The translations under genes were made by a program, and so were the position numbers. A stretch of 64,000 nt of DNA from Actinernus sp. WN-2022. Lineage: Eukaryota; Cnidaria; Anthozoa; Actiniaria; Actinernidae. The stretch spans positions 7,437,713 through 7,501,712 of the forward strand of contig JAOWCC010000237.1 in the NCBI GenBank assembly GCA_030867875.1, given 5' to 3'. This document shows, piece after piece, positions 34,050 to 45,284 of the stretch (positions within the stretch are counted from its first letter, which is position 1; each line of letters starts with the position of its first letter). The notes under the pieces are model-generated. The model searched no databases and had not been told where the DNA came from. It worked only from the letters and a program-made list of their open reading frames with translations.

Positions 34050-34480
34050 AATCCGAATCTTGCAAACTCGCACGTGTGACAGCAGTAAAGTTGTCCAACC
34101 AAACCAAACTCGTTTTTCGCAGACTGAACAAACTGGGACTAAAACAAAATGCCAAAATTTTCCCTCTTACTTGCACTCTAGACCTCATCTCATTGGAGGG
34201 AAGGTCCCAACAACTAGATCTTTCCGTTGTGTTTGGCGAAAATAAGAGTTCATTCAGCTAAAAGCTATTCTGACGGATAAGATAAGCTTCTTTCTTGAGG
34301 ACGGAAACCATGTTTCCTCGTGCACATTCGGTTACAAAAACATTCATTTTAAGTCCTCTATTCCTTGAATGTCTTATACATGATTGTTTAAATTTCCTGC
34401 AAAAAGCTATCTTCAATTCTGAGTTATTCTTTTCGGGAAATGTTGTAAGGAGATAAAATAGAGACACATAGAGAACTACC
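34050..34480. repeat. Dispersed repeat family, copy A
   Basis: Shares ACCTCATxTCAxTGGAxGGA, then AGGTCCCxxxAACTAGAT and GGCGAAAATAxGAGTTC with copies B and D. Non-coding and diverged. Confidence 0.6.
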
Positions 34481-35089
34481 TTCGTTTCTCTCGGTTCTGC
34501 CTTGGCCTTGGGGATTTCACGCGCTGTGTAAACTCACCGTCGGCCGATTTCTAATGACTTAGGAGAATTGATCTTCTGATCGTGCATGCGTTAAATTTAT
34601 TTTACGTGTTTTCCGGTTCGTAAGCCTAGCGGCTCGTGATTTTCAGGTAGCAACATCCCACATGATTGTAATAGAGAATAAAGACATGGAAAACGAATGT
34701 TATTGCTTATGCAAAAGCTACCATTTCCGAGCTGACACTTCTCCAAAGAAACGAATCTCAAACGAAATGACGATCCTTCTCAGAAATGTCAGGGTAAAAA
34801 ACTATATTATTTTTGGCTAGTCTTTTATTATTTAACAAATAAACAGGGAATTTCTATTTTTTTAACGACTGGAGCAGCAACCTCGTTCCCTTTTCATTTT
34901 CCTCCAGCGAGAAAAATACTGTGGTTGGGACTGATCACGTGCCTCCGCGAGGACAATTAAACTATGGGAGGGTTAGAAAAGAGCCATGTTTTTTAGCAGT
35001 TAACACCACGCGATAACAAATAGTAGCTATTCGGGCATTAATCTAAAACCAAAGCAGGTGAGGTGCTTAGAGACGATTTACTACGAAAT

Positions 35090-35670
35090 TGATCTTTTCA
35101 CTGTAATGCTCACAGGATATGGAACATCAGTCATTTGTCATCGCATTTTTCAAGCTCACTCTTGTGTGAGTTGTGCAGTTGTGCAACCAAAGCAAATGGT
35201 GATTTTTCACACACAAAAAAACAGAAGCCAAAACAAAATGTCAAAAGCTTTTCTATCTTACCTCGAACTCAACACCTCATTTCACTGGAAGGAAGGTCCC
35301 CATAACTAGATATTTCCATTCAGTATGGCGAAAATACGAGTTCCTTTAACTGACAGCTAACTGAATTTTCTTCGTGGAGGTCGAGAACCATCCGAAGACA
35401 AAAACATCCATTTTAATCCTCTTTAGCTCAAAGGGTTACCCTTTTTTTGGTAGTATTGATTTAGCTCTCTTTCAATTTTATCTTGAAAATATCTGCAAAA
35501 GTCCAGTTGAAAATGTGTCATTTCCTCCATTTTGATTTTAAACTCGGACATGGTGTTAGTGCGCTAGTGAAAGTAAAATATGATGTCATTTGCGTGATCT
35601 GTACTCTCACAAACTCATGGCTTTTCACCAATCAGAGCGTGCGTTAGTAAGTATCTATTATTAAAAAAAA
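35090..35670. repeat. Dispersed repeat family, copy B
   Basis: This is the best preserved of the non-coding family. It contains ACCTCATTTCACTGGAAGGA, AGGTCCC, and a CTCTTTCAATTTTATCTTGA stretch, and ends GCGTTAGTAAGTATCTATTA followed by a poly-A run. A further 3' end fragment lies at 35870-35990. Confidence 0.65.
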
Positions 35671-36005
35671 AAAAAAAACGAAATGCACAAAGCGTTACGT
35701 ACGCTCCTTGCCACTTATGGCAGAGAATCGGTGTTGTTTTAATTTATCCACTTTTCTGTCCCTCGTAGAAGGCATTGTAACATCGTCAACTACATGTAAG
35801 TCTATTAATTCTCTGTAAGTTATAATCTTGGGGGAAATGTCATATCAAACTTTGGGATTTCGTCCACTTTGATTCTGAATTGTTATAGAACTATAGATAT
35901 GACGTCATGTCCATGATCTACACTAACAGTCATACATTTGTACAAATGAGAGCACGCGTTGACGAGTATCTATTATATAATGTTAACTGAGTACTTTTAA
36001 CTTAC

Positions 36006-36057
36006 GATATGCTTGCATCTTTACCATCCAAAGCCCAGTGTGCTAGTGTGGGAAGAC
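36006..36057 (-). CDS. 52-nt linker exon opening LamG-like domain 1
   Basis: This short exon (acceptor TTTACAG, donor GTAAGT) goes from phase 1 to phase 2 and encodes GLPTLAHWALDGKDASI. The HWALDG motif is the usual first strand of LamG-like jellyroll domains (HWPLDG in many relatives). Phase 2 is exactly what the long LamG exon at 31904 requires. A near-identical 52-nt exon (13313-13364) precedes the second LamG. A repeat-derived terminus (GAGTATCTATTATATAA) ends about 20 bp from the donor, so a transposable element stops just short of the splice site. Confidence 0.8.
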
Positions 36058-36540
36058 CTGTAAAGAATCGTTTTTAAATCTGTTTTTGTAATAAATGAAT
36101 GTTTAGGTATAATTTGGTAGTGACGTAAATCTATCATTTTTAAATAATAGCTTTATAGCAGTTAGGCTGTTGTTTACTAGGTTTAATATTTTAATTACTA
36201 TAATTTTCCTTCCTGGCGTCCAATTTAAATATAACTATTGTTAAGGACTGACTAGCCTCACATTCAAGTGAAAACGCTTTTATGCAGCACCATCAGTACG
36301 AGGCTTGCCAGTCCAGGACGATGCATATTTTTTATAATACAAGCTAAGAAATTTCTGTCATTTGATTGGCTGAGACTGAAACACTCCATTTTACTTGATG
36401 AAAAACTTTAAAAAATATAAGGACATGGACCACATAAATGTGTAAGTTTTCTTTTCTTTCAGATCGTTTTTATTGTTATGACTTTTCTTTCTAAACATGG
36501 TTTTTGACGGAGCAGGATCGAGCACGTATTACAAACATTT

Positions 36541-36682
36541 AATAGCATGGTTTGTACGTGGCATTTGGCATAAATACCACTCTTGAGATTTCAAATTCCT
36601 TGTAATTTCACACGCGGCTCGTGAAATTACAAGGACATCTATCGTGGTATTTATGCTAAATACCACTACAAACCATGCTATT
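36541..36682. mobile_element. 142-bp MITE (AATAGCATGG family)
   Basis: The ends are AATAGCATGGTTTGTA and its complement, with GGTATTTATGC internal repeats. A second member lies at 62163-62272. Confidence 0.8.
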
Positions 36683-37686
36683 ACTATTAAAAATTGGACG
36701 CCAGTTTACGAATGGGTCTTATTCGATACTATAGTAGAGTAGATATATCGAATGTTTTAATCAGGCCTTTTATATATTTCGATATTTAATATTTATGTCA
36801 TTCACATTATATTTAACAAATATAGAGTTATAGAAAACGAGTTATAAGAGTCATAGAAACACGAGTGGAAGTTTGGGAGAACGAGAGATACGGGAAAATG
36901 TTTTCTATTTGCTAGGTATTGGAAACCTGTGAATTGGGGGTCGGAATGACACAGAATGATAAAGTTGTATGGACTAATGCTAAAACTGGATTGGCAATGT
37001 ACGACAGCACTTAGTGATCAGCAGTTCGTTTCGCCTCATGGACTTCACGGATCCGGCAATTGGTTTTCGTACCAAACAGAGTTGGCGGTTTTTTTACCTA
37101 TTGTAATGCAGGTGGATATTTTGGATTTATCTTTTAAATGTAGAGCTGCAAAGCACGGAAGCCATCACTTGGATCACTTGTTGTTTTATATATTCTGCCT
37201 GCCATTGCATAGCTTTCAATATCACCAATTATACCGAAGGAAGAAAAAAACATGTGTGACAGGAAGTGTAATACCAATATTTGACAAAGCCACCGTATCG
37301 AAACATAATATTGCCTTCTAAAGTGAGAAGCTAATGAATTTAGTGTAACCATAGTAGAGATTTCTAACTTCTCTGTCCAACCATAACATACTTGAATACA
37401 TGTATGTTTATTTCAGTTGACCATAAAGAAAACTTAAATAACGCTGAACTGTTAGTAAAGACCTGTTCCCAACGAGGTAAAAATGTTTTCGAGTCAACAA
37501 AATGATGCTTAGAATAAGAGGAAACAGTCCCTTTAAGAAATTACTCACTTTCACGTCGAAACATTCCCTTTCTTTACGCAAAACATTGGTCTATAAACGG
37601 GGCTACAAGGGTTCGGTTCGCGTCCAGAAATGGATTCGTATACAGTCTAGCAGTCACTGGAGCGTAGATGATACAAATGATAGTAA

Positions 37687-37840
37687 TAGAGGTTTTGCAC
37701 CACCACGTGATGGCAGCCATGTTGGTGGCCAGAACAATGAGATTTGTTCAATCATGTGAAAAATTAAATCTCAAAGGAATAACATTCTATTGTTCTGGCC
37801 ACCAACATGGCTGCCATCACGTGGTGGTGCAAAACCTCTA
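37687..37840. mobile_element. 154-bp MITE with perfect 52-bp arms
   Basis: The ends TAGAGGTTTTGCACC and GGTGCAAAACCTCTA start arms that are exact complements over 52 bp and contain GGCAGCCATGTTGGTGGCC. TAGTAA flanks each side as a 6-bp duplication. Perfect arms suggest recent activity or gene conversion. A GAT/GAC microsatellite follows (37850-37900). Confidence 0.88.
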
Positions 37841-38097
37841 TAGTAACAATTACGATGACGATAACGATGACTACGATGATGATAATGATGATGATTGCAA
37901 TTATAATAATACAGTCATTATTTGCGTATAACAGACTTGAGATTTGATTTAAATTGTCAATGGTAGTAATGGTGTTAGACAAACAGTTTCCAGTCAACAA
38001 TTTTATAAAGAGCTGGTCATTAAAGAAAGATTATATTAACAGAAAGATAATCATTAAAAAAAAAAAAGCATCAAACTAATGACGGAAAAAGAGTTAC

Positions 38098-38254
38098 CCT
38101 TCTTCTGTGAACCAACGTGGCAGCCATACAATTCCATTCTCATTCCAATTCCTTCGTGCCATCTCTTCGGAAGAATTCTCAGCTCTGCTACACTGTCCAG
38201 GTCATGCAGGGTGTGGTACGTAAGTGTGTCACTATCATGGTTTCCTTTAAACAC
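38098..38254 (-). CDS. F5/8 type C (discoidin) domain, exon 2 of 2
   Basis: This 157-nt exon runs from phase 0 to phase 1 and completes the discoidin domain: FKGNHDSDTLTYH, AELRILPKRWHEGIGMR, and the closing MELYGC cysteine. Together the two exons give a full-length domain of about 150 residues with its terminal cysteine pair. The Arg-Ile-Leu-Pro and Glu-Leu-Tyr-Gly-Cys signatures are intact. Its phase-1 end joins the 52-nt exon at 36057. Confidence 0.9.
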
Positions 38255-38504
38255 CTTTTAAGTCGATACAAAAAATAAGACTTGATATTAGAGATTAGAC
38301 GCTTTAGTAAAAGACATTGAAAGAAAGTCAATGAACATTAAATATTTCGGCATCAGATAGTTTCAATAGTGGATGGCGGTTTTCGTACCTCCGCCTATGC
38401 GAGAAACTTTATTTACGTATATGAAAGTAAAGGGGGGAAACGTATATGGTGTTTTTTTATTCCAGCAAAGATAAACAGTGGAACGTTATAAAAGAAAAAC
38501 AAAC

Positions 38505-38827
38505 CTTAACGTTTCCTTTCTCTTTGTAGAGATTCCAGACTTTCCCATCCATCGTGAATGTCACCTGGTAAGAGGTGACCCATATTGGCTTCAGTAGTTG
38601 AATAGAATCTCTATAGCCTTGAGTCGCTAAACCAGTAATAATGATTTCCCTCATAAAGTCAATCTGAATCCAAGGATTAGTGTCACGATTTTTGGCCATC
38701 CAGCCATTTCTGTTGGTGCGCGCGTGTTGTGGGCCGTATGTTAGGCCGTTGTCGTTGTAGACGGTCGAGGCTGTGAGTTGGAAGTCTTTTATGGTACCAT
38801 TTCCAATACCCACGGGTTTTCGGCATT
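38505..38827 (-). CDS. F5/8 type C (discoidin) domain, exon 1 of 2
   Basis: This 323-nt exon enters in phase 1 with the domain's first cysteine (ECRKPVG) and leaves in phase 0. Recognisable discoidin blocks are GNGTIKDFQLTAS, an ARTNRNGWMAK stretch, NPWIQIDF, ITGLATQG, TSYQVTF, and DGKVWNLYKEKGNVK. These cover strands 1 to about 5 of the jellyroll. Discoidin domains bind phospholipids or glycans and are common in cnidarian extracellular proteins. The rest of the domain lies in the next exon, 250 bp away. Confidence 0.9.
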
Positions 38828-39002
38828 CTTAATGATACGCATAAGAGAAGTGAGACGTAAGTGAAATTATTGTTCATAATGAAGTATTTCAAAGCATGTA
38901 TTTATTAAAATTGAAGTAATTACGAACACATTGCTCACGGAATAGGACCACTTGCTCAAATTAAAGGAAAGGGCAAATATAATGGGCATTCTCGAGAATT
39001 AA

Positions 39003-39382
39003 AGGGGCAATGTCAACCAAACTGAACCTCATATTTTCTTTAAAACGAAATTGAAAAAATAACGTTCCGGGATAGAAAAGAAATACCTTGTGGAAGTTCA
39101 GGTATGGTTTCCAAACCATTTTAGTTGAGGATGGCAAAGATTTAAAATGATTACAAATTTTATTCTGGCAACTTGATTTCGGTCCACGGTGGACCGAAAT
39201 CAAGTTGCTCTAAATTTCTCTATAATGACGCATTTTTCATCCACTCGAATCTTTGCAATCCTTGGTCGAAATTGGCTCATATTTTCACAAGTATTCATGG
39301 GATACATACTCTACTTGTCTGAGTAGTTATTTTTGTCTTTGGTGACGAAAGCAACATGCCCTTTTTGGTTGACACTGCCCCT
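39003..39382. mobile_element. TTAA-flanked 380-bp MITE
   Basis: Begins AGGGGCAATGTCAACCAAA and ends with the complement TTGGTTGACACTGCCCCT, flanked by TTAA (38999-39002 and 39383-39386). It contains an internal hairpin around GATTTCGGTCCACGG. No coding capacity. Confidence 0.85.
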
Positions 39383-39499
39383 TTAAGGAATATAGATACT
39401 GATAGGAGATTTCTCCGGCAAGGAATTATTTTCAATTTCTGTTTGGGAACGTTTTCTATGTTAGAGTTTAGTTCGACAGGACGACGCTTCAGATTCACC

Positions 39500-40400
39500 T
39501 TAAGATAATTACTGTCTCTGGATTCTTCATTTAACTCAAAATGGACACAAAATATATAACTAGGATTGAGTCAAACACTTTAGAACAACTAAACCATGTT
39601 TCCCGGCTCTTACTCCTATTTTTAAAGTAATATGAATGCTCCACGCTCTATACATTCTGCATTTGAAAATAAACACATCGGCCGAGTGTACTTGTATCCT
39701 TACGAATTATAATATTTACATGCCTGCCGCTAAGTTGGCAAGCTGAACTCAAAATTAATAATTGGGCTTGATTCTTATTCACTTTAGCTAGTAAACCAAG
39801 TTCACGTACCACTATTTCCGCTCTTACACCAGTTTTTAAAGCCTGACGCTCTGTATTCTGCATTTAAAACAACACCGAAATACGAACACTTACATATATG
39901 GACTAAAAATCTCTTAAATTACAAACGGCTGTAGATTTCATTGATCGTGGAACAAAAGTACGAATATTTACCTTAAATGTGTGAGTAATAATCCTGAAGA
40001 ATTCATTGTATGAAAGTAGAACTAGTTCGGGAACTAGTCAACATTAGTCAAACTCCGCTCAAAGAAACTGGAGGTGACTAACTGATACGTCGTAGTATTT
40101 CACAATGCACGCAACAAAAGTACTCCGCGATCCGATTGGTGGACGTTAACGATTAAGCAAACACCCGGGTTAATAGCTCACACCATACGCAGAATATATT
40201 TTGTTACGTATACTCCCGAGAATTCCCGAGACATTATTTTTATTTATTTCATCAGTTCAAATTCGTTCACGGAAATTCCTTGGTCTCTCAAAAATCAAAC
40301 ATCGAACTTGGGAATACTCGGGAATTCTTGATAATTTTCGAGAATTCCCGAGAATTAATGCTTTCTCGGGAAAACACGGGTACTCAATTCGCCTGCGTAA
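39500..40400. other. Intronic sequence without recognised features
   Basis: Repeated GAATTCCCGAGA-like phrases occur between 40210 and 40375. No exon is supported. Confidence 0.4.
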
Positions 40401-40405
40401 ATTAC

Positions 40406-40528
40406 CTGGCAAGATCGACTGACAAATAATTCCAGTGAAACCTGCAGCACAGGTACAAGTGTACCCATCTAACTGGTCCGTACACGAGCCTCCATGTTGA
40501 CAAGGGTTACTGGAACACTCATTAAAAC
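40406..40528 (-). CDS. EGF-like domain exon (first EGF)
   Basis: This 123-nt exon is phase 1 at both ends and encodes one complete EGF module with six cysteines in the order NEC, NPC, GGSC, GYTC, TC, ICQ. The CTDQLDGYTC segment fits the Asp/Asn beta-hydroxylation pattern seen in calcium-binding EGFs, although the usual leading Asp is replaced (SFNEC across the junction). It separates CUB from the discoidin domain. Donor is GTAATT; acceptor is TTTTGCAG. Confidence 0.88.
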
Positions 40529-40846
40529 CTGCAAAATAGTAAACATGTCCTGCTTTGTAAATGACTCATGATTATTACCAGTAGATGTCAAATATATTTT
40601 TAGCAAAAATTAAAAATCTGGAATTTCGAAATTAATACAGGAATACGCTGTATCATACTAAAAGCCTTCTTCGAAGAAAAATGGTTCAAGTCCAATGCAA
40701 TGGGAGTTAACACGTTGAACAGTTTGATGAAAAATATGGCAGAGGAAGCTGGCCCGGAAAGTCAACGATTTACAGCCACACCAGAAACTCAAGTCAACAA
40801 ACTGAATTCAACCTCGACAGAAACAACAGCATGTGGCGAAGGATAT

Positions 40847-40945
40847 GATATAATATAATATAATATAATATAATAATTTATTTATGGTCGATTACGTAGG
40901 GAGTGGCCCAGTCTCCCGAGCCATTGGCTCATGTTAAAAATGTCA
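40847..40945. repeat. ATAAT microsatellite and SINE 3' fragment
   Basis: A TATAATATAATA run is followed by a fragment whose minus strand shares AACATxAGCC, GGCT and GGGAGAC with the SINE at 24147-24420. Confidence 0.5.
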
Positions 40946-41860
40946 TTGGTTACTGAAAATGAAACCATTCCATCAATGAATTCATCAAGAAATTCGGGTA
41001 TTGCCTTCAGCTGGTGCATTTAAAGTAGCAGTATTTCACGGAGGACTTCTGTATCACCATAAATACAGTAAATCAGTCCCCTACTTTGACAGCAACCCCA
41101 CCTCACAACCGCAAACGTAAATATAGTGCTTATTCGTCGTATGAAGATACCAGTCATCCTTTGAAATAGAAAGCGAACCAAAACCCTGAGTTTAATCCTC
41201 GATATGTATAATCTTTCTTTTTGAAATCATTTTTGTCATAACATCATATTAAGTGATTGAATTGCCAATTATAGATCAGAGTGCATGCATGACCGGCGAG
41301 AGGCGAACCGTATGATATACATGATATAATATAGTAGACTAGTACTTAGACTCGTTACAGTTTTCAAGGCTCAGGAATATGTTAAATGCGAAATAATAGT
41401 TTGAGAGCTCTACCTCTTCGATAATAAAATATCAATAAAATTAGTTTGGTATTAGAGCAAACTCTCCGTATGGATATAATAAACAAAGTACAACTGGGAA
41501 AGTTCTTTCGTGATGTATTTACAAAATTGTTTGTTTCACAAAAATCACTCGCTCGTTTAGTTTGTGAAAAGAAGTTCGTACATGCGTAACTACCATATGC
41601 ACTTTCCATGAAGTAATTTAGATATCTATTTTTCCAATTCACAACATCATGAAAACTAGCATGATTTGACAACTTAGGTACTTAGTTGAGATCACATTCA
41701 AAGGAAAAAAACAGGCAACGAAAACCAACGAAAAACCAAACAAACAATAAAAAAAGTAATAATCAGATCATGCACAGCATAGATATATATGCTCTTTACG
41801 CTTTTACGCTGTATTTGTGCTGCACTTTCTATGATGTAATTTCTTTGTAACCTGACCTAC

Positions 41861-42217
41861 TTGTTGTAATGTTGTATCGACTGGTGTACGTAGCAATAAA
41901 GCCTGCGTTACTCTTTGAAGCGTCGGATTTGAATATAATGAACATGTTATTGGAAGAAGACACCACTTCAGTAGAGGGAGGGATGTGTTTACTGGAGAAC
42001 ACATCAAGAGATGACGCTGTATCGTCGACTCCGTCAAACACTTGCACATTATCAGCATTACTGTTAGGTTGAAGTGCAAATGATGGAAACTTCAAGGCTA
42101 TTTGAAAACCTGAGCGGACTGTGATTTTCCAAGAACAATACTGCCCGTTATGGTAGGCCAGGGGATAATTTGGTGATTCGAAAGTACCCCAGTTTGCAGT
42201 TAGTGTGTAGTTACAAC
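41861..42217 (-). CDS. CUB domain exon
   Basis: This single 357-nt exon is phase 1 at both ends (acceptor CTTGCAG, donor GTAGGT) and encodes one CUB domain. It shows the opening CNYTLTANWGTFESPNYP, then YCSWKI, the VQVFDG strand, and a closing SNAGFIATY. CUB domains are about 110-residue beta-sandwich adhesion modules found in developmental and complement-type proteins. Only the first cysteine pair (CNY and YCSW) is present, and the second pair usual in CUB domains is missing. It lies between ApeC and the first EGF. A MITE (42722-43152) sits in the intron just upstream. Confidence 0.85.
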
Positions 42218-42721
42218 CTGCAAGATAAAATTAAAATTTTAAAAATAACACATGATAACTATATTAATTATTATCATAGTTATTTTATGTAGTGATATCT
42301 GTTTAGATTATTAACGTGTTATTATTGCTAGGAATGAAAATATATATAATGTACAGAAAAATAAGACCATAAGTTGGGAAACAAATAACAAAAGGTATAC
42401 ATGTATGTACTACAAAACCATTCAAAATTAATATTGTAAAAAGGATTAGCTGCAGCGCCATTGGGCATTACATTTAATTAAAATTGTTTGTATGAAGTGA
42501 TTTGTACGAAGTGAAACCAGCGAAGCTTTATTAGTATCATCTTAATTTCGTATTGCATGCGTTCTAGCATAGCCACTTATTTTAAAAACCTAAAGACTTG
42601 TTAGGTACAACTGCACGGAGATCCAGGCGGTGCTAGCGTATGTTAATTTAAAAAGTAAGCTACAATCATGGACGAGTTGATGTGAACTTCCCTGTTTGGG
42701 AATTTTCCCCTTTCTTTGTTA

Positions 42722-43152
42722 GGGACCGGCCATTTATTAGAGGGGGGGTGGGCTGGTGCAAATGGGGAGGGGGTCATACCTTTTTGTGCACCAAATAATG
42801 GGGTCTGCACAAAATTCTGCAACCATTTCTGAGGGGCCATGTAATTTTGTGCATTCCATTTTCCTTTCTACTAAAGAAAACAGTCCTGAAGGGATCAACC
42901 ACAATCAAATTTATTATCAAAAATGATATAACAAAACAACAAAATCTGGTGTATAACAGTCCTTCACTCTATTATAAATGTTATTGTGATTTAGGGTGGG
43001 TCATGTCATTTCATGTGCACTCTCTTGGGGGGGGGGGGCACATTATTTTATGCAGTGACATGAGCAGGGCCACTTGAAATTATGTTAAGGAAAATGAAAA
43101 TGCACCAGCCCACCCCCCCCCCCCCCCCCCCCTCTAATAAATGGCCGGTCCC
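42722..43152. mobile_element. Harbinger-like MITE with TTA duplication
   Basis: The ends GGGACCGGCCATTTATTAGA and its complement match perfectly for about 26 bp. TTA flanks both sides (42719-42721 and 43153-43155). It contains G-rich and C-rich runs. It lies in the intron between ApeC and CUB. Confidence 0.87.
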
Positions 43153-43267
43153 TTAAATAGAGCCCTTTATTCCCTCCTTTGTCCGCTAGCTTTTACAGTC
43201 TTGGGCGCATGCAAATCTCAGGCAATTTTCTGCAGTTTTCGCCCTTTTTCCTTAGGCTTATACTTAC

Positions 43268-43403
43268 TAGTATAATAGCAGTAGTGCATGGTAGGATCTC
43301 CGTAACCTGCTCCGTGGGGATGTTTGCCACCGTATTCATTCTTCGTATTTGTGTCTTCTGTTTGGAACCGGAGCCACTCTTCACTCGCTAATGCGAACTT
43401 CAC
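43268..43403 (-). CDS. ApeC domain, exon 3 of 3 (C-terminal end)
   Basis: This 136-nt exon runs from phase 0 (acceptor AAACAG) to phase 1 (donor GTAAGT). It completes ApeC with VKFALASEEWLRFQTED, a GGKHPHG turn and the closing MHYCYY motif, where many ApeC proteins end. Splicing to the CUB exon gives a Ser codon across the junction. If the donor were skipped, the frame would run 16 further codons to a stop at 43218, giving a shorter ApeC-terminated isoform. The present model prefers splicing, because donor and phase fit the CUB exon exactly. Confidence 0.85.
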
Positions 43404-43409
43404 CTGTTT

Positions 43410-44850
43410 TGTTTTAAACCAGTATTAAGAATGTTGACCTAAGAGTTGCCCTCCGCTCTCGGGCAAATTTAATTCCTACTGTCCCTTCTGTCATGGTATT
43501 ACTTATACATCTGAGTTACTCCTACAATTATGGTTTAAATCGGCACTGATGTCAGGTTTTAGAAAATATCCAAAAATGAAGAGAATATAAATGGAGGACT
43601 ACCTGGTCACTCTCATCATTGAAAGGTAAACAGGCAGCCGTTTTTCAATATCAGAGATACTCAGGCAAGAGTTTTCGGAGCATGATAAAAGTAAATAAAC
43701 TGCATGGTTTATTTGGCAGTGAAAACTGTAATGATTTCTCTGAAACTCTACTTATAGCAAAGCAACGGTAGAGAAAACCGACGAAATTGTGAAGTGAACT
43801 TAAACGAAGAAATCTCGCCAAAAATGCTCTCTGTTGTCAGCTGATATTAATACATAGGGGATCCGGATATCAGATGGTGGCGCGAAGATATGAAGATATG
43901 AAATAGACGATACTGGGTCTATTGGGGAAAATATTTCTCGAGTAAGCGCAACTTTTAACACAATATGATAATCTTCACATCTTCAAGCCACCCTGTAATG
44001 TTCTTTTTATCATATGGATGACGTTACATAAGCAAATTTTAATAGGAAAAACTTTTTTTTTTTTAGTTAAATCACCTCTCGCGTTCTGAAGCTCTTTCTC
44101 TTGTGTTGAGCTCCCTTGTATCATTCAAAATGTTAAGAAAGTCTCTGAATATTCCAATATCATAAAATGGCATTTCAATAGGTTTTCCTTTCCTTCTAAA
44201 CTACAAACATTACCAAACTTCAACCAAAACGTTAATGAGGAGAACCCGCCATATTATAGCGAAACAACCGAACGAAAGATAGAGGTATAAGTGTGACGTC
44301 AGACATCCGGGAACTGAGTGACGTATTTTCCCAATGTAACGCGCGCGAATAAAAACACGATTCTATATATATTTGTCCTTATACATATAATTACTGATTG
44401 TTTCATGGTTTTGTATGGCATACGGGCGAATATTTCACGAGAAATTTGTATTATTTGAAATTTTCACCTGATTCTATTTTAAAACCATGAAATATCCACA
44501 TTATCCTATAAGTAACAAATTTACGGGAATATTTATCACGAAACCAAAGTAACTCACTGGACGATAGACTGCGAAATATCTTGGAAATAAAATTTTCGAG
44601 CGGCGGACGCGTCTGCAGACTAATTATGTATTTAAATTCTTGAATTCTTATTGGCTGATAAAGAAATTTCCTCCATTTCGATTGACCTGATATAGCCATG
44701 AAATATCGCTCTGTATTTCATAGAAAACCCATATGAAATACCGCCTTCTAATTTCATAGAACGTTGAGCTCTGATTGGCTGAAATATAATATTATAGGAT
44801 AATAAAATGTACTATATTTGTAAACGTAAATTAAACTTGAATCGGCCAAG
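43410..44850. other. Intron between ApeC exons 2 and 3
   Basis: No repeat or exon recognised apart from short low-complexity runs. Confidence 0.45.
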
Positions 44851-44858
44851 AAATTTAC

Positions 44859-45106
44859 CTGCTGGCAAGCCGCTGACCCATACGCTAACAGATAAAACGG
44901 CGCTGCTGTTGGTAGAATCACAGGGACATCTTTCTCTCCATCGGTCCTACAGCAGAAGTGGATGAGAGTGTTCATGTCATATCGGCCGTCTGGTAGGGTT
45001 CCATCGAAACTGTTTAAGTTTCCTCTGTCCTCGTCATCCCACTTTATCCAACCAAGCGACAGACCTTCAGGACAAGTATCGCCTCTCTTGTATATACAGT
45101 ACTGAC
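44859..45106 (-). CDS. ApeC domain, exon 2 of 3 (central core)
   Basis: This 248-nt exon enters in phase 1 and leaves in phase 0 at CAG/GTAAAT. It encodes the most conserved core of ApeC: QYCIYKRGDTCPEGL, GWIKWDDED, an LPDG turn, the double-cysteine FCCRTDG, VILPT, and FYLLAYG followed by a cysteine (ACQQ). Cysteine positions and the DDED acidic patch match the family pattern, and no stop or frameshift is seen. It lies 10 kb downstream of the first ApeC exon and 1.5 kb upstream of the third. Confidence 0.88.
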
Positions 45107-45284
45107 CTTTGAAATATCATAAAGATATCATACAGATTCATCAACGATTCATCACTCTCGCGGTTCATATAATTAATCCACGCAAACTTCGCTGTTTCAA
45201 TGTATTTAATGCCATCGTTATAAAATTGTAACCCTTGTTACAGGTTACAAATACTGCTGATCATTTTAAAGAGATGCTTTAGCA

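Noticed and set aside
37668..37931. Asp/Asn-rich and Ile-rich open frames on either strand
   Set aside because: They come from the GAT/GAC microsatellite next to a MITE.
43218..43267. ApeC exon 3 as the terminal exon of a separate gene
   Set aside because: The read-through frame to the stop at 43218 is possible, but a consensus donor (GTAAGT) and exact phase match to the CUB exon favour splicing. Kept only as an alternative isoform.
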